A stretch of DNA of 22,874 bases from a virus, in IMG/VR virus record IMGVR_UViG_3300032087_003908, positions 1 through 22,874 of that record; one strand, written 5' to 3'. Below are positions 7,515 to 13,992 of the stretch, piece by piece; the stretch's first letter is position 1; the number at the start of each line of letters is the position of its first letter. The notes beneath the pieces were generated by a model, which saw only the letters and a list, made by a program, of their open reading frames with translations, was not told the DNA's origin and did no database searches. Made by a program: the position numbers and the translations under genes.

Positions 7515-8488
7515 ATGTAATATATTATCAAGTTGATTACAACTGCATATTATCAATGCAGTTTGTTGCCGATGCACTTATAAAAAATTCGGGTAAAAAT
7601 GTTATTTTTTGGGCGCCTGATGAAGTAGATACTTGGCAGCGTGTAAAACAACACAAAAACAAAATCAATGACCTGTGTAAAAAAACAAATACAACTGCGG
7701 AATTTTGGGAAGGAAACCATACCCAAGAAGAATCATTTGTATATGATAGGATAAAAGTTGTAAATTGGCCGAACTTTTGTATTGCACTAACTTTAGGAAA
7801 ATATGAAATATCAAAAGAACTCAAAAAAACAGAAACATTCGATCATTTGTTTGTAAGTTTGAATAGATCAGCTTTGCCACATAAATGCTTCTTTATAGAT
7901 ACACTTTGTGAGCATGATTTAATAAAAAATAATTTAGTCACTTGGCATAAACTTACGTTTATAGGTTTCGATTTTAAACACTTTGACAATAAACAAATAA
8001 TTTTAGATGATATATCAAGTGGTGTAGAAATAATAAATTATCCTCCATACTATCATAGAGCTTTTATGGACTTGGTGTGTGAAAGTTTTTCAGAAATTCC
8101 AGACATTAGTGAAAAAACATACAAAGCAATAGCTGCAAAAAAACCTTTTTTAAGTTTAGGATACAAAGGATTGTACAAAAAACTACAAGACTTGGGTTTT
8201 GTACTATACGACGAAATATTTGATTATGAGTTTGATGAATTTTATTCCTATGAAGATAGAGTAAGATTTGCTGTACAACAAATAAAAAATTTACAAGGAC
8301 AAGATCTCAAAGAACTTAAAAAAAGTATACAACCCAAACTAGAACATAATTACAAAAATTTAATCAATCTAGGAAAGCAAGTGCCCGTGGAGGCTAAGTT
8401 ATTTGGCGAAAATAATGTAGTGCCACATTACGTAGATGTATTTGATTATATAAAAAGAGATAGACATCATCATAATTTTGTTTTATAA
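7511..8488 (+). CDS. Glycosyltransferase-like protein, EKT family (copy B)
   Basis: This is a 325-aa paralogue of the preceding protein. Diagnostic residues are SEKTYKAIAAKKPFLSLG (Glu 201), LQDLGFVLYDEIFDYEFD and HNYKNL near residues 280-285. The N-terminus begins with a strand and a helix (MNVIYYQVDYNCI), as expected of a Rossmann-like domain, and the middle has SLNRSALPHKCFFIDTL, a segment seen in some GT-B enzymes. Donor and acceptor are unknown. Translation is coupled to copy A by the ATGA overlap. The last ten residues, including HHH, are encoded by the DNA that forms the promoter of the polymerase operon. Confidence 0.75.
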   Translation: MNVIYYQVDYNCILSMQFVADALIKNSGKNVIFWAPDEVDTWQRVKQHKNKINDLCKKTNTTAEFWEGNHTQEESFVYDRIKVVNWPNFCIALTLGKYEISKELKKTETFDHLFVSLNRSALPHKCFFIDTLCEHDLIKNNLVTWHKLTFIGFDFKHFDNKQIILDDISSGVEIINYPPYYHRAFMDLVCESFSEIPDISEKTYKAIAAKKPFLSLGYKGLYKKLQDLGFVLYDEIFDYEFDEFYSYEDRVRFAVQQIKNLQGQDLKELKKSIQPKLEHNYKNLINLGKQVPVEAKLFGENNVVPHYVDVFDYIKRDRHHHNFVL

Positions 8489-8489
8489 T
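8461..8489 (+). promoter_or_regulatory. Sigma70-type promoter upstream of DNA polymerase
   Basis: TAGACA at 8461-8466 and TATAAT at 8484-8489 are spaced by 17 bases (11 of 12 consensus positions). The -10 box overlaps the stop codon of the upstream gene (8486-8488). The predicted transcription start is near 8496, just before AGGAG (8501-8505) and the ATG at 8511, giving a very short leader. Confidence 0.7.
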
Positions 8490-8510
8490 AAATGATAACT
8501 AGGAGACTGT

Positions 8511-11195
8511 ATGCCATACGTAGACGCATTTTTTGATAGAGACGCAGACATTATTCGTTGTGTAGAACGCAAGGAAGGCAAGCGTTTGTATAATGAATAT
8601 CAAGCAAAGTATACTTGGTATTATGAAGATCCACGTGGCAAATACAAAAGTATCTTTGGAGATCAACTGCAACGTGTGGTTTGTAAAAATACAAAAGATT
8701 TCCGAAAGGAACTTGCTATCAACAAAGGCAAGAAGATGTTTGAATCGGATGTAAATCCAATCTTCCAATGTTTAAGTGAAAACTATTTGAATCAAGATGC
8801 ACCAAAGTTGAACGTGGCGTTTTGGGATATTGAGACGGACTTTGATCCAGAACGTGGCTTTGCTCCAGTTGAAGATCCTTTTATGCCAATTACTGCTATT
8901 ACAGTGCATTTGCAATGGCTAGACATGTTGATTACAGTTGCAATGCCACCTAAAGGATTGCCGTTTGAAGAAGCAAACGCAATGTGTAAAGCACGTTGGG
9001 GAGATACTTGTATACTGTTTCCAAATAGCAAACAAGGCGAAGCTGACATGCTGGAAGCATTCTTGGACTTGATTGAGGATGCAGATATTCACAGCGGTTG
9101 GAACAGTGAAGGCTATGACGTTCCGTATACTATCAATAGAATTCAACGTGTACTGAGCAAAGACGATACAAGACGTTTTTGTTTGTGGGGTCAATTGCCC
9201 AAACGTAGGGAATATGAAAAGTTTGGCAAGATGAGCGAAACATATGATACCATCGGAAGAGTACATATGGACTATCTCAACTTGTATCGCAAGTATACAT
9301 ACGAAGAACGTCACACATATAGATTAGATGCCATTGGCGAAATGGAAGTTGGCGAAAACAAAACCGTGTATGAAGGCACACTTGATCAACTTTACAACAA
9401 TGACTTTGAACGTTTTATTGAATATAATAGACAGGACGTTGCACTACTTGACAAACTGGATAAAAAACTGCGTTTTATTGATCTTGCTAATGAGATTGCA
9501 CACGACAACACAGTGCTACTACAAACAACAGCAGGCGCAGTTGCAGTTACAGAACAAGCAATTGTAAATGAAGCACATAGACGTGGATTGCAAGTGCCGA
9601 ACAGGATCAATCACGAAGGCAACACAGCAGCAGCAGGTGCTTATGTTGCGTTTCCAAAGAAAGGCGTACACGAATGGATTGGTAGTATGGACTTGAACAG
9701 TCTGTATCCAAGTATTATTCGTGCAATGAACATGGCACCAGAAACTATTGTAGGACAAATACGTCCAGATCTAACAGATGAGTTTTTGCACAATGCAACA
9801 ACACTGGAAAAGAAAAGTTTTGCAGGTGCTTGGGAAGGCAAGTTTGCTACATTAGAATATGATGCTGTAATGGAACAACGCAAAGATGTTGCACTTACAC
9901 TGGATTTAGAAGATGGCAGCAGTCATGTACTAAGTGGTGCAGAAATTTACAAACTTATTTTTGACAGCAATCAACCTTGGATGCTCAGTGCTAATGGCAC
10001 AGTGTTTACAACGGAAGTAGAAGGTGTTATTCCAGGACTGCTAAAACGTTGGTATGCTGAACGTAAAGAACTGCAAGCAAAAATGCGCAAAGCAATTGAC
10101 GCAGGTAATGAAACAGAAATTGCATTTTGGGATAAACGTCAGTTGGTTAAAAAGATTAACTTGAACAGTTTGTATGGTGCTATCTTGAATCCAGGCTGTA
10201 GATTCTTTGATAAACGTATCGGACAATCGACTACACTAACAGGTAGGCAGATTGCAAAACATATGGCTGCCGAAGTGAATAAGATTATCACAGGCGAATA
10301 TGATCATGTAGGCAAAGCAATCATATATGGTGATACAGACTCTGTTTACTTCAGTGCATATCCTGTGTTAAAAGATGAAATCAAAGCGGGTGATATTCCA
10401 TGGGGCAAAGACAACGTGATTACACTGTATGATCAGTTGTGTGAACAAGCAAATACAACATTCCCAGACTTTATGGCAAGAGCATTTCACTGTCCACGTC
10501 CACGCAGTGAAGTAATTGCAGCAGGTAGAGAAGTTGTTGCAGACACAGGCTTGTTTATTACTAAAAAGCGTTACGCAGTACGTGTATACGACTTGGAAGG
10601 TAACAGAACAGACAAAGACGGCAAGTTGGGTAAAGTTAAAGCTATGGGCTTGGACTTGAAACGCAGTGATACTCCAGTGTTTATGCAGGACTATTTGAAA
10701 ACACTGCTGGACATGGTGTTGGATCTTGCTGATGAAAAACAACTGCTGGATAGTATTACAGAATTTAGACGTGAATTTAAAGAACGTCCAGGTTTTGAAA
10801 AAGGATCTCCTAAACGTGCAAATAAAATTGGACACTATCAACGTCTTGAAGAAAAACAAGGCAAAGCAAACATGCCCGGACACGTTAGAGCAAGTATCAA
10901 CTGGAACACACTCAAGCGTATGAATGGCGACAAGTATTCGCAAGACATTGTAGATGGTATGAAAGTTATTGTTTGCAAACTAAAACAGAATCCGTTGCAG
11001 TATACCAGTGTTGCATATCCTACAGATGAGTTGCGTATTCCTGATTGGTTCAAAGAATTGCCATTTGATGGAGATGCTATGGAAGAAGTTATTATTGACA
11101 ACAAACTTGATAACTTGATTGGCGTGCTAAAATACGATTTAGAAAGCACAAAACAGAACAATACATTTAACAGTTTATTTGAATGGGGTGATTAA
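8511..11195 (+). CDS. 43: Family B DNA polymerase, T4 gp43-like
   Basis: This is a complete 894-aa replicative polymerase, close to the 898 aa of T4 gp43. The exonuclease motifs are FWDIET (Asp106, Glu108), NSEGYDVPYT (ExoII) and YNRQDVALLD (ExoIII). The polymerase motifs are DLNSLYPSI (motif A, Asp394), KKINLNSLYG (motif B, Lys547-Gly556) and YGDTDSVYF (motif C, Asp608 and Asp610), with a later KKRYAV element. All catalytic residues are present, so both synthesis and 3'-5' proofreading should be active. It has its own sigma70-type promoter and AGGAG five bases before ATG. The stop overlaps the next ATG (TAATG), which links it to sugar-activating genes. It would work with the sliding clamp at 13264. 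Confidence 0.97.
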   Translation: MPYVDAFFDRDADIIRCVERKEGKRLYNEYQAKYTWYYEDPRGKYKSIFGDQLQRVVCKNTKDFRKELAINKGKKMFESDVNPIFQCLSENYLNQDAPKLNVAFWDIETDFDPERGFAPVEDPFMPITAITVHLQWLDMLITVAMPPKGLPFEEANAMCKARWGDTCILFPNSKQGEADMLEAFLDLIEDADIHSGWNSEGYDVPYTINRIQRVLSKDDTRRFCLWGQLPKRREYEKFGKMSETYDTIGRVHMDYLNLYRKYTYEERHTYRLDAIGEMEVGENKTVYEGTLDQLYNNDFERFIEYNRQDVALLDKLDKKLRFIDLANEIAHDNTVLLQTTAGAVAVTEQAIVNEAHRRGLQVPNRINHEGNTAAAGAYVAFPKKGVHEWIGSMDLNSLYPSIIRAMNMAPETIVGQIRPDLTDEFLHNATTLEKKSFAGAWEGKFATLEYDAVMEQRKDVALTLDLEDGSSHVLSGAEIYKLIFDSNQPWMLSANGTVFTTEVEGVIPGLLKRWYAERKELQAKMRKAIDAGNETEIAFWDKRQLVKKINLNSLYGAILNPGCRFFDKRIGQSTTLTGRQIAKHMAAEVNKIITGEYDHVGKAIIYGDTDSVYFSAYPVLKDEIKAGDIPWGKDNVITLYDQLCEQANTTFPDFMARAFHCPRPRSEVIAAGREVVADTGLFITKKRYAVRVYDLEGNRTDKDGKLGKVKAMGLDLKRSDTPVFMQDYLKTLLDMVLDLADEKQLLDSITEFRREFKERPGFEKGSPKRANKIGHYQRLEEKQGKANMPGHVRASINWNTLKRMNGDKYSQDIVDGMKVIVCKLKQNPLQYTSVAYPTDELRIPDWFKELPFDGDAMEEVIIDNKLDNLIGVLKYDLESTKQNNTFNSLFEWGD

Positions 11196-11611
11196 TGAAA
11201 GTAGGATTTACGTGTAGTACATTTGATTTGTTACACGCAGGACATATTCAAATGTTGCGTGAAGCAAAAGAAAACTGCGACTATCTTATTGTAGGATTAC
11301 AAATGGATCCCAGTGTAGATCGTCCAGAAAAGAATGCACCAGTACAAACCATTGTAGAACGTTATACACAACTAAAAGGTGTAACTTATGTGGATGAAAT
11401 TATTCCCTATGGCACTGAACAAGATCTACAAGATATCTTGACAATGTATAATATTGATGTTAGAATACTAGGTGAAGAGTATCGTGAAAAGGATTTTACG
11501 GGCAAGGATATTTGCAAGAAGCGGGGTATCCAGCTACACTTCAACAAAAGAGATCACCGCTTCTCGTCTAGTGATTTACGCAGACGGGTCGCAGAAAGAG
11601 AGAATGTATAA
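11195..11611 (+). CDS. Cytidylyltransferase-like nucleotidyltransferase
   Basis: This is a 138-aa single-domain enzyme. It opens with a nucleotide-binding strand and the HAGH motif (His14, His17) in STFDLLHAGHIQML, and ends with RFSSSDLRRRV (about residues 122-132), equivalent to the R-x-x-x-STT-x-I signature of the TagD / glycerol-3-phosphate cytidylyltransferase and RfaE C-terminal families. It should join a phosphorylated alcohol or sugar to CMP or AMP; the substrate cannot be told from sequence. Length is typical of TagD (about 130 aa). It overlaps the polymerase stop (TAATG) and the next small gene (TAATG), so it belongs to the polymerase operon. Confidence 0.85.
   Translation: MKVGFTCSTFDLLHAGHIQMLREAKENCDYLIVGLQMDPSVDRPEKNAPVQTIVERYTQLKGVTYVDEIIPYGTEQDLQDILTMYNIDVRILGEEYREKDFTGKDICKKRGIQLHFNKRDHRFSSSDLRRRVAERENV
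11438..11466 (+). promoter_or_regulatory. Possible internal sigma70-type promoter
   Basis: TTGACA at 11438-11443 and TAGAAT at 11461-11466 lie 17 bases apart inside the cytidylyltransferase gene (11 of 12 positions). It could boost the 52-aa protein and phosphomannomutase downstream. Unlike the other promoters it is not at a gene boundary, so chance is a real alternative. Confidence 0.3.
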
Positions 11612-11769
11612 TGTGGACACTTTGGATCGTAAGTAGCGTTATTGACAGCGCAGAACCTAAATACACTCGATATGAAACTTTTGAAACTGCTATGAGTTGT
11701 CATATTGAACAAGCAGTTTTAGAAACAAGTTTTACAGAAGGTGAAAAGGTAGTATGTACTAATGAATAA
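11611..11769 (+). CDS. Small hypothetical protein, 52 aa
   Basis: A short frame starting MWTLWIVSSVIDSAEP and ending EGEKVVCTNE fills the only space between the cytidylyltransferase and the phosphomannomutase. Its ATG overlaps the upstream stop (TAATG) and its end overlaps the next start by 8 bases, the same tight junctions as the genes around it. This is the main evidence that it is real. The sequence has two Cys and a Trp-rich N-terminus but no recognised domain. From memory, similar short MWTLWI-type proteins occur in marine T4-like phages. Confidence 0.6.
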   Translation: MWTLWIVSSVIDSAEPKYTRYETFETAMSCHIEQAVLETSFTEGEKVVCTNE

Positions 11770-12475
11770 ATTTATTTTTGATGTGGACGGAACACTAACT
11801 CCAAGTAGGCAAACCATAGATCCAGAGTTTAAAAAGTTTTTTAAAGACTTTATTCAAGATAACAAAGTATGGCTGGTTACAGGCAGTGACTACCCTAAAA
11901 CTGTAGAACAATTGGGTGCAGACATTTGTGAATCAGTTGTAACCGTTTACAATTGTTCAGGTAATGATGTTTGGTTCAAAGGAAAGCGTGTAAACAGCAA
12001 ACCTTTTACGGCACCAAAAGAACTGTATGATCTAATGAATGGGTGGTTGCAAGGTAGCCCATTTCCATTACGCACAGGCAATCATATTGAAGAACGCACA
12101 GGAACAATCAACTTCTCGATTGTAGGTCGTAACTGTACATTGGGCGAACGCAAACTGTATGTAAAGCACGATATCGAAAACAGAGAGCGAGAAAGTATTG
12201 CTTTTCAAATCAACAGTGAGTTTCCAGAGATTACAGCAGCAGTTGGAGGCGAAACAGGTATTGACATTTATCGCAAAGGCGGAGACAAAAGTCAGATACT
12301 AGAAGATTTTAATAAAAATGATAAAATTTGGTTCTTTGGAGATCGTATGGAACCAGGTGGTAACGATTGGCCACTGGCAGCAAAACTCAATAAACAACGC
12401 TGCTATAATGTAAAAGACTGGCGTGACACAATGGAACGATTACAACATTTTCAAGAGGCTAAAATAGCAGCATGA
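11762..12475 (+). CDS. Phosphomannomutase, eukaryotic-type HAD family
   Basis: This is a 237-aa HAD-superfamily phosphotransferase. It begins with FDVDGTLTPSRQ (nucleophile Asp7, acid/base Asp9), then VTGSDYPKTVEQLG, YNCSGNDVWFKGK, RTGTINFSIVGRNC, IDIYRKGGDKSQ and FFGDRMEPGGND (Asp194, Asp202). This order and wording match eukaryotic phosphomannomutases (GMLN-x-SP-x-GR-x-C, FD-x-FP-x-GWDK, FFGDKT-x-PGGND), which convert mannose-6-phosphate to mannose-1-phosphate, the precursor of GDP-mannose. Family length is about 245 aa, so it is complete. It lies in the polymerase operon and its stop overlaps the sugar dehydrogenase start (ATGA), which suggests a joint role in sugar-nucleotide supply. Confidence 0.85.
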   Translation: MNKFIFDVDGTLTPSRQTIDPEFKKFFKDFIQDNKVWLVTGSDYPKTVEQLGADICESVVTVYNCSGNDVWFKGKRVNSKPFTAPKELYDLMNGWLQGSPFPLRTGNHIEERTGTINFSIVGRNCTLGERKLYVKHDIENRERESIAFQINSEFPEITAAVGGETGIDIYRKGGDKSQILEDFNKNDKIWFFGDRMEPGGNDWPLAAKLNKQRCYNVKDWRDTMERLQHFQEAKIAA

Positions 12476-13218
12476 TTATCGCAGGATATGGCTTTGTAGG
12501 CAAAGCACATGAATTACTTTTTAAAAATCTAAGACGAGAAATAGTTATTTACGATCCTCCTAAAGGTATGGAAGCAGACTTACAAAAAACAAGTGCAGTT
12601 GTTGTTTGCGTTCCTACTCCGCAGTCAGAGGATGGTACTTGTGATATGAGTGCTGTGTATGATGTTGTTGGTAAAATTCATGAAACAACACCAGTATTAA
12701 TCAAAAGTACGATCAGTTTGCAAGGCTGGCAAGAATTAAAAACTAGATTTCCAGAACATCGTTTGTGTTTTAGCCCAGAGTTTTTGCGAGCAGCAAACTT
12801 TATGAATGATGTAAAAGACCTAGACAATGTCATACTAAGCGGCGACACAGAATACTGGCGTGATCAATATGCATACAACTGGCCCAACATTAAAATCTAT
12901 GTTGTAGATCCAGAAGAGGCTATTGCAATCAAATATTTTCGAAATGCATTCCTTGCTACTAAAGTAAGCTTCTTTAATGAAATATATGATTTTTGCAATG
13001 CATATGGAATAAACTTTGATCAGGTACAAAAAGGTGTAACAGCAGACAATCGCATAGGCGAAAGTCACAGTTATGTTTGGCCAGAAGAAGGCACACGTGG
13101 TTGGGGAGGCTATTGTTTTCCCAAAGACACAAGTGCGCTATTAAAAATGGCAGAAGAAAAAAATTTAAATCTAAATACACTTGAAGCAGCAGTTGAATAT
13201 AACAAAAAAATACGTTGA
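12472..13218 (+). CDS. Short UDP-glucose/GDP-mannose dehydrogenase family protein
   Basis: This is a 248-aa protein. The Rossmann NAD-binding motif is GYGFVG (residues 5-10), followed by VVVCVPTP, IKSTI, FSPEFLR, a central dimerisation helix (IKYFRNAFLATKVSFFNEI) and GGYCFPKDT with the expected catalytic Cys215. Family members oxidise the C6 hydroxyl of UDP-glucose or GDP-mannose to the uronate. Usual length is about 390-450 aa; here the C-terminal nucleotide-sugar-binding domain is missing and the frame ends naturally, with a promoter overlapping the stop. Activity without that domain is uncertain. Pairing with phosphomannomutase would favour a GDP-mannose substrate, but that is inference. 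Confidence 0.85.
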   Translation: MIIAGYGFVGKAHELLFKNLRREIVIYDPPKGMEADLQKTSAVVVCVPTPQSEDGTCDMSAVYDVVGKIHETTPVLIKSTISLQGWQELKTRFPEHRLCFSPEFLRAANFMNDVKDLDNVILSGDTEYWRDQYAYNWPNIKIYVVDPEEAIAIKYFRNAFLATKVSFFNEIYDFCNAYGINFDQVQKGVTADNRIGESHSYVWPEEGTRGWGGYCFPKDTSALLKMAEEKNLNLNTLEAAVEYNKKIR

Positions 13219-13243
13219 CAATCAACAACTTAGGCAGTATAAT
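13215..13243 (+). promoter_or_regulatory. Perfect-consensus sigma70 promoter upstream of the sliding clamp
   Basis: TTGACA at 13215-13220 and TATAAT at 13238-13243 are separated by 17 bases, a 12 of 12 match. The -35 box overlaps the stop of the upstream gene and sits in a small inverted repeat (GTTGA-CAA-TCAAC, 13214-13226) that could be an operator or a weak hairpin. The transcription start should be near 13250, followed by AGGAG (13253-13257) and the ATG at 13264. Confidence 0.85.
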
Positions 13244-13263
13244 AAGAAACATAGGAGTATAAT

Positions 13264-13992
13264 ATGCAAGACATTCTACAAGATATCGTAAGCCACACAC
13301 ATTCGTTGGGCTTTATTACAACGCTGAAAGTTACAGCAGAAACTGAAACACAGATCGAATCAATGGCAGACGATCGCAGTGTTATTATGAGTGCTACAAC
13401 ACATTCTCCGGTTGGTGAATTTGTAGGCACATTTGGTATGCCAGACTTGGGTAAATTGAGTTATCACTTGAAGAATCCAGAGTATAGAGAAAATGCAACT
13501 ATTGAAGTTGTACAAGCAGAGCGTAACGGAGAAGTTATGCCAACACATATCCACTTTGAGAACCAAGGCGGAGACTTTGAGAATGATTATCGTTTTATGA
13601 ACAAAGCGATTATTGAAGAAAAACTAAAAAGTGTAAAGTTTAAAGTCAGCACATATGATGTTGAGATTGAACCAAACATGGCAGCAATTGCACGTATGAA
13701 ACTCATGGCAGGTGCGCATTCAGAAGAAACTGTGTTTCAAGTGAAAACAGAAGATGGTAACTTGAACTTCTACTTTGGCGATGAAGCAACACACGCAGGT
13801 TCATTTACTTTTGAACATGGTGTAAGTGGTACACTAACACACACTTGGGCGTGGCCAGTAGCACAAACTATTGCTATCTTGAACTTGGATGGCGATAAAA
13901 CAATGAGCATTACAGACCAAGGCGCTATGAAGATTAGTGTAGACAGCGGCATGGCAAAATACGACTACATCCTACCAGCGCAACAGAAATAA
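13264..13992 (+). CDS. 45: Sliding clamp, DNA polymerase processivity factor (T4 gp45-like)
   Basis: This is a 242-aa protein, near the 228 aa of T4 gp45. The two-domain layout is visible: an N-terminal half with repeated strands (GFITTLKVTAETETQIESMADD, split by loops) and a hydrophobic GEFVGTFGMPDLGKLSYHL segment, then a second half with EETVFQVKTEDGNLNFYFGD and a C-terminal strand block ending in MAKYDYILPA. I recognise this as the gp45 type found in marine T4-like phages. It would encircle DNA and tether the polymerase, and in T4 it also activates late transcription. It has the strongest promoter in the window and AGGAG six bases before ATG. The clamp loader genes are not in this window. 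Confidence 0.85.
   Translation: MQDILQDIVSHTHSLGFITTLKVTAETETQIESMADDRSVIMSATTHSPVGEFVGTFGMPDLGKLSYHLKNPEYRENATIEVVQAERNGEVMPTHIHFENQGGDFENDYRFMNKAIIEEKLKSVKFKVSTYDVEIEPNMAAIARMKLMAGAHSEETVFQVKTEDGNLNFYFGDEATHAGSFTFEHGVSGTLTHTWAWPVAQTIAILNLDGDKTMSITDQGAMKISVDSGMAKYDYILPAQQK

Noticed and set aside
10368-10943. 191-codon open frame on the minus strand opposite the DNA polymerase
   Set aside because: It is rich in Cys, Phe and Val runs as expected from the reverse complement of this genome's codon habits, has no ribosome site or family match, and lies entirely over a fully conserved polymerase.
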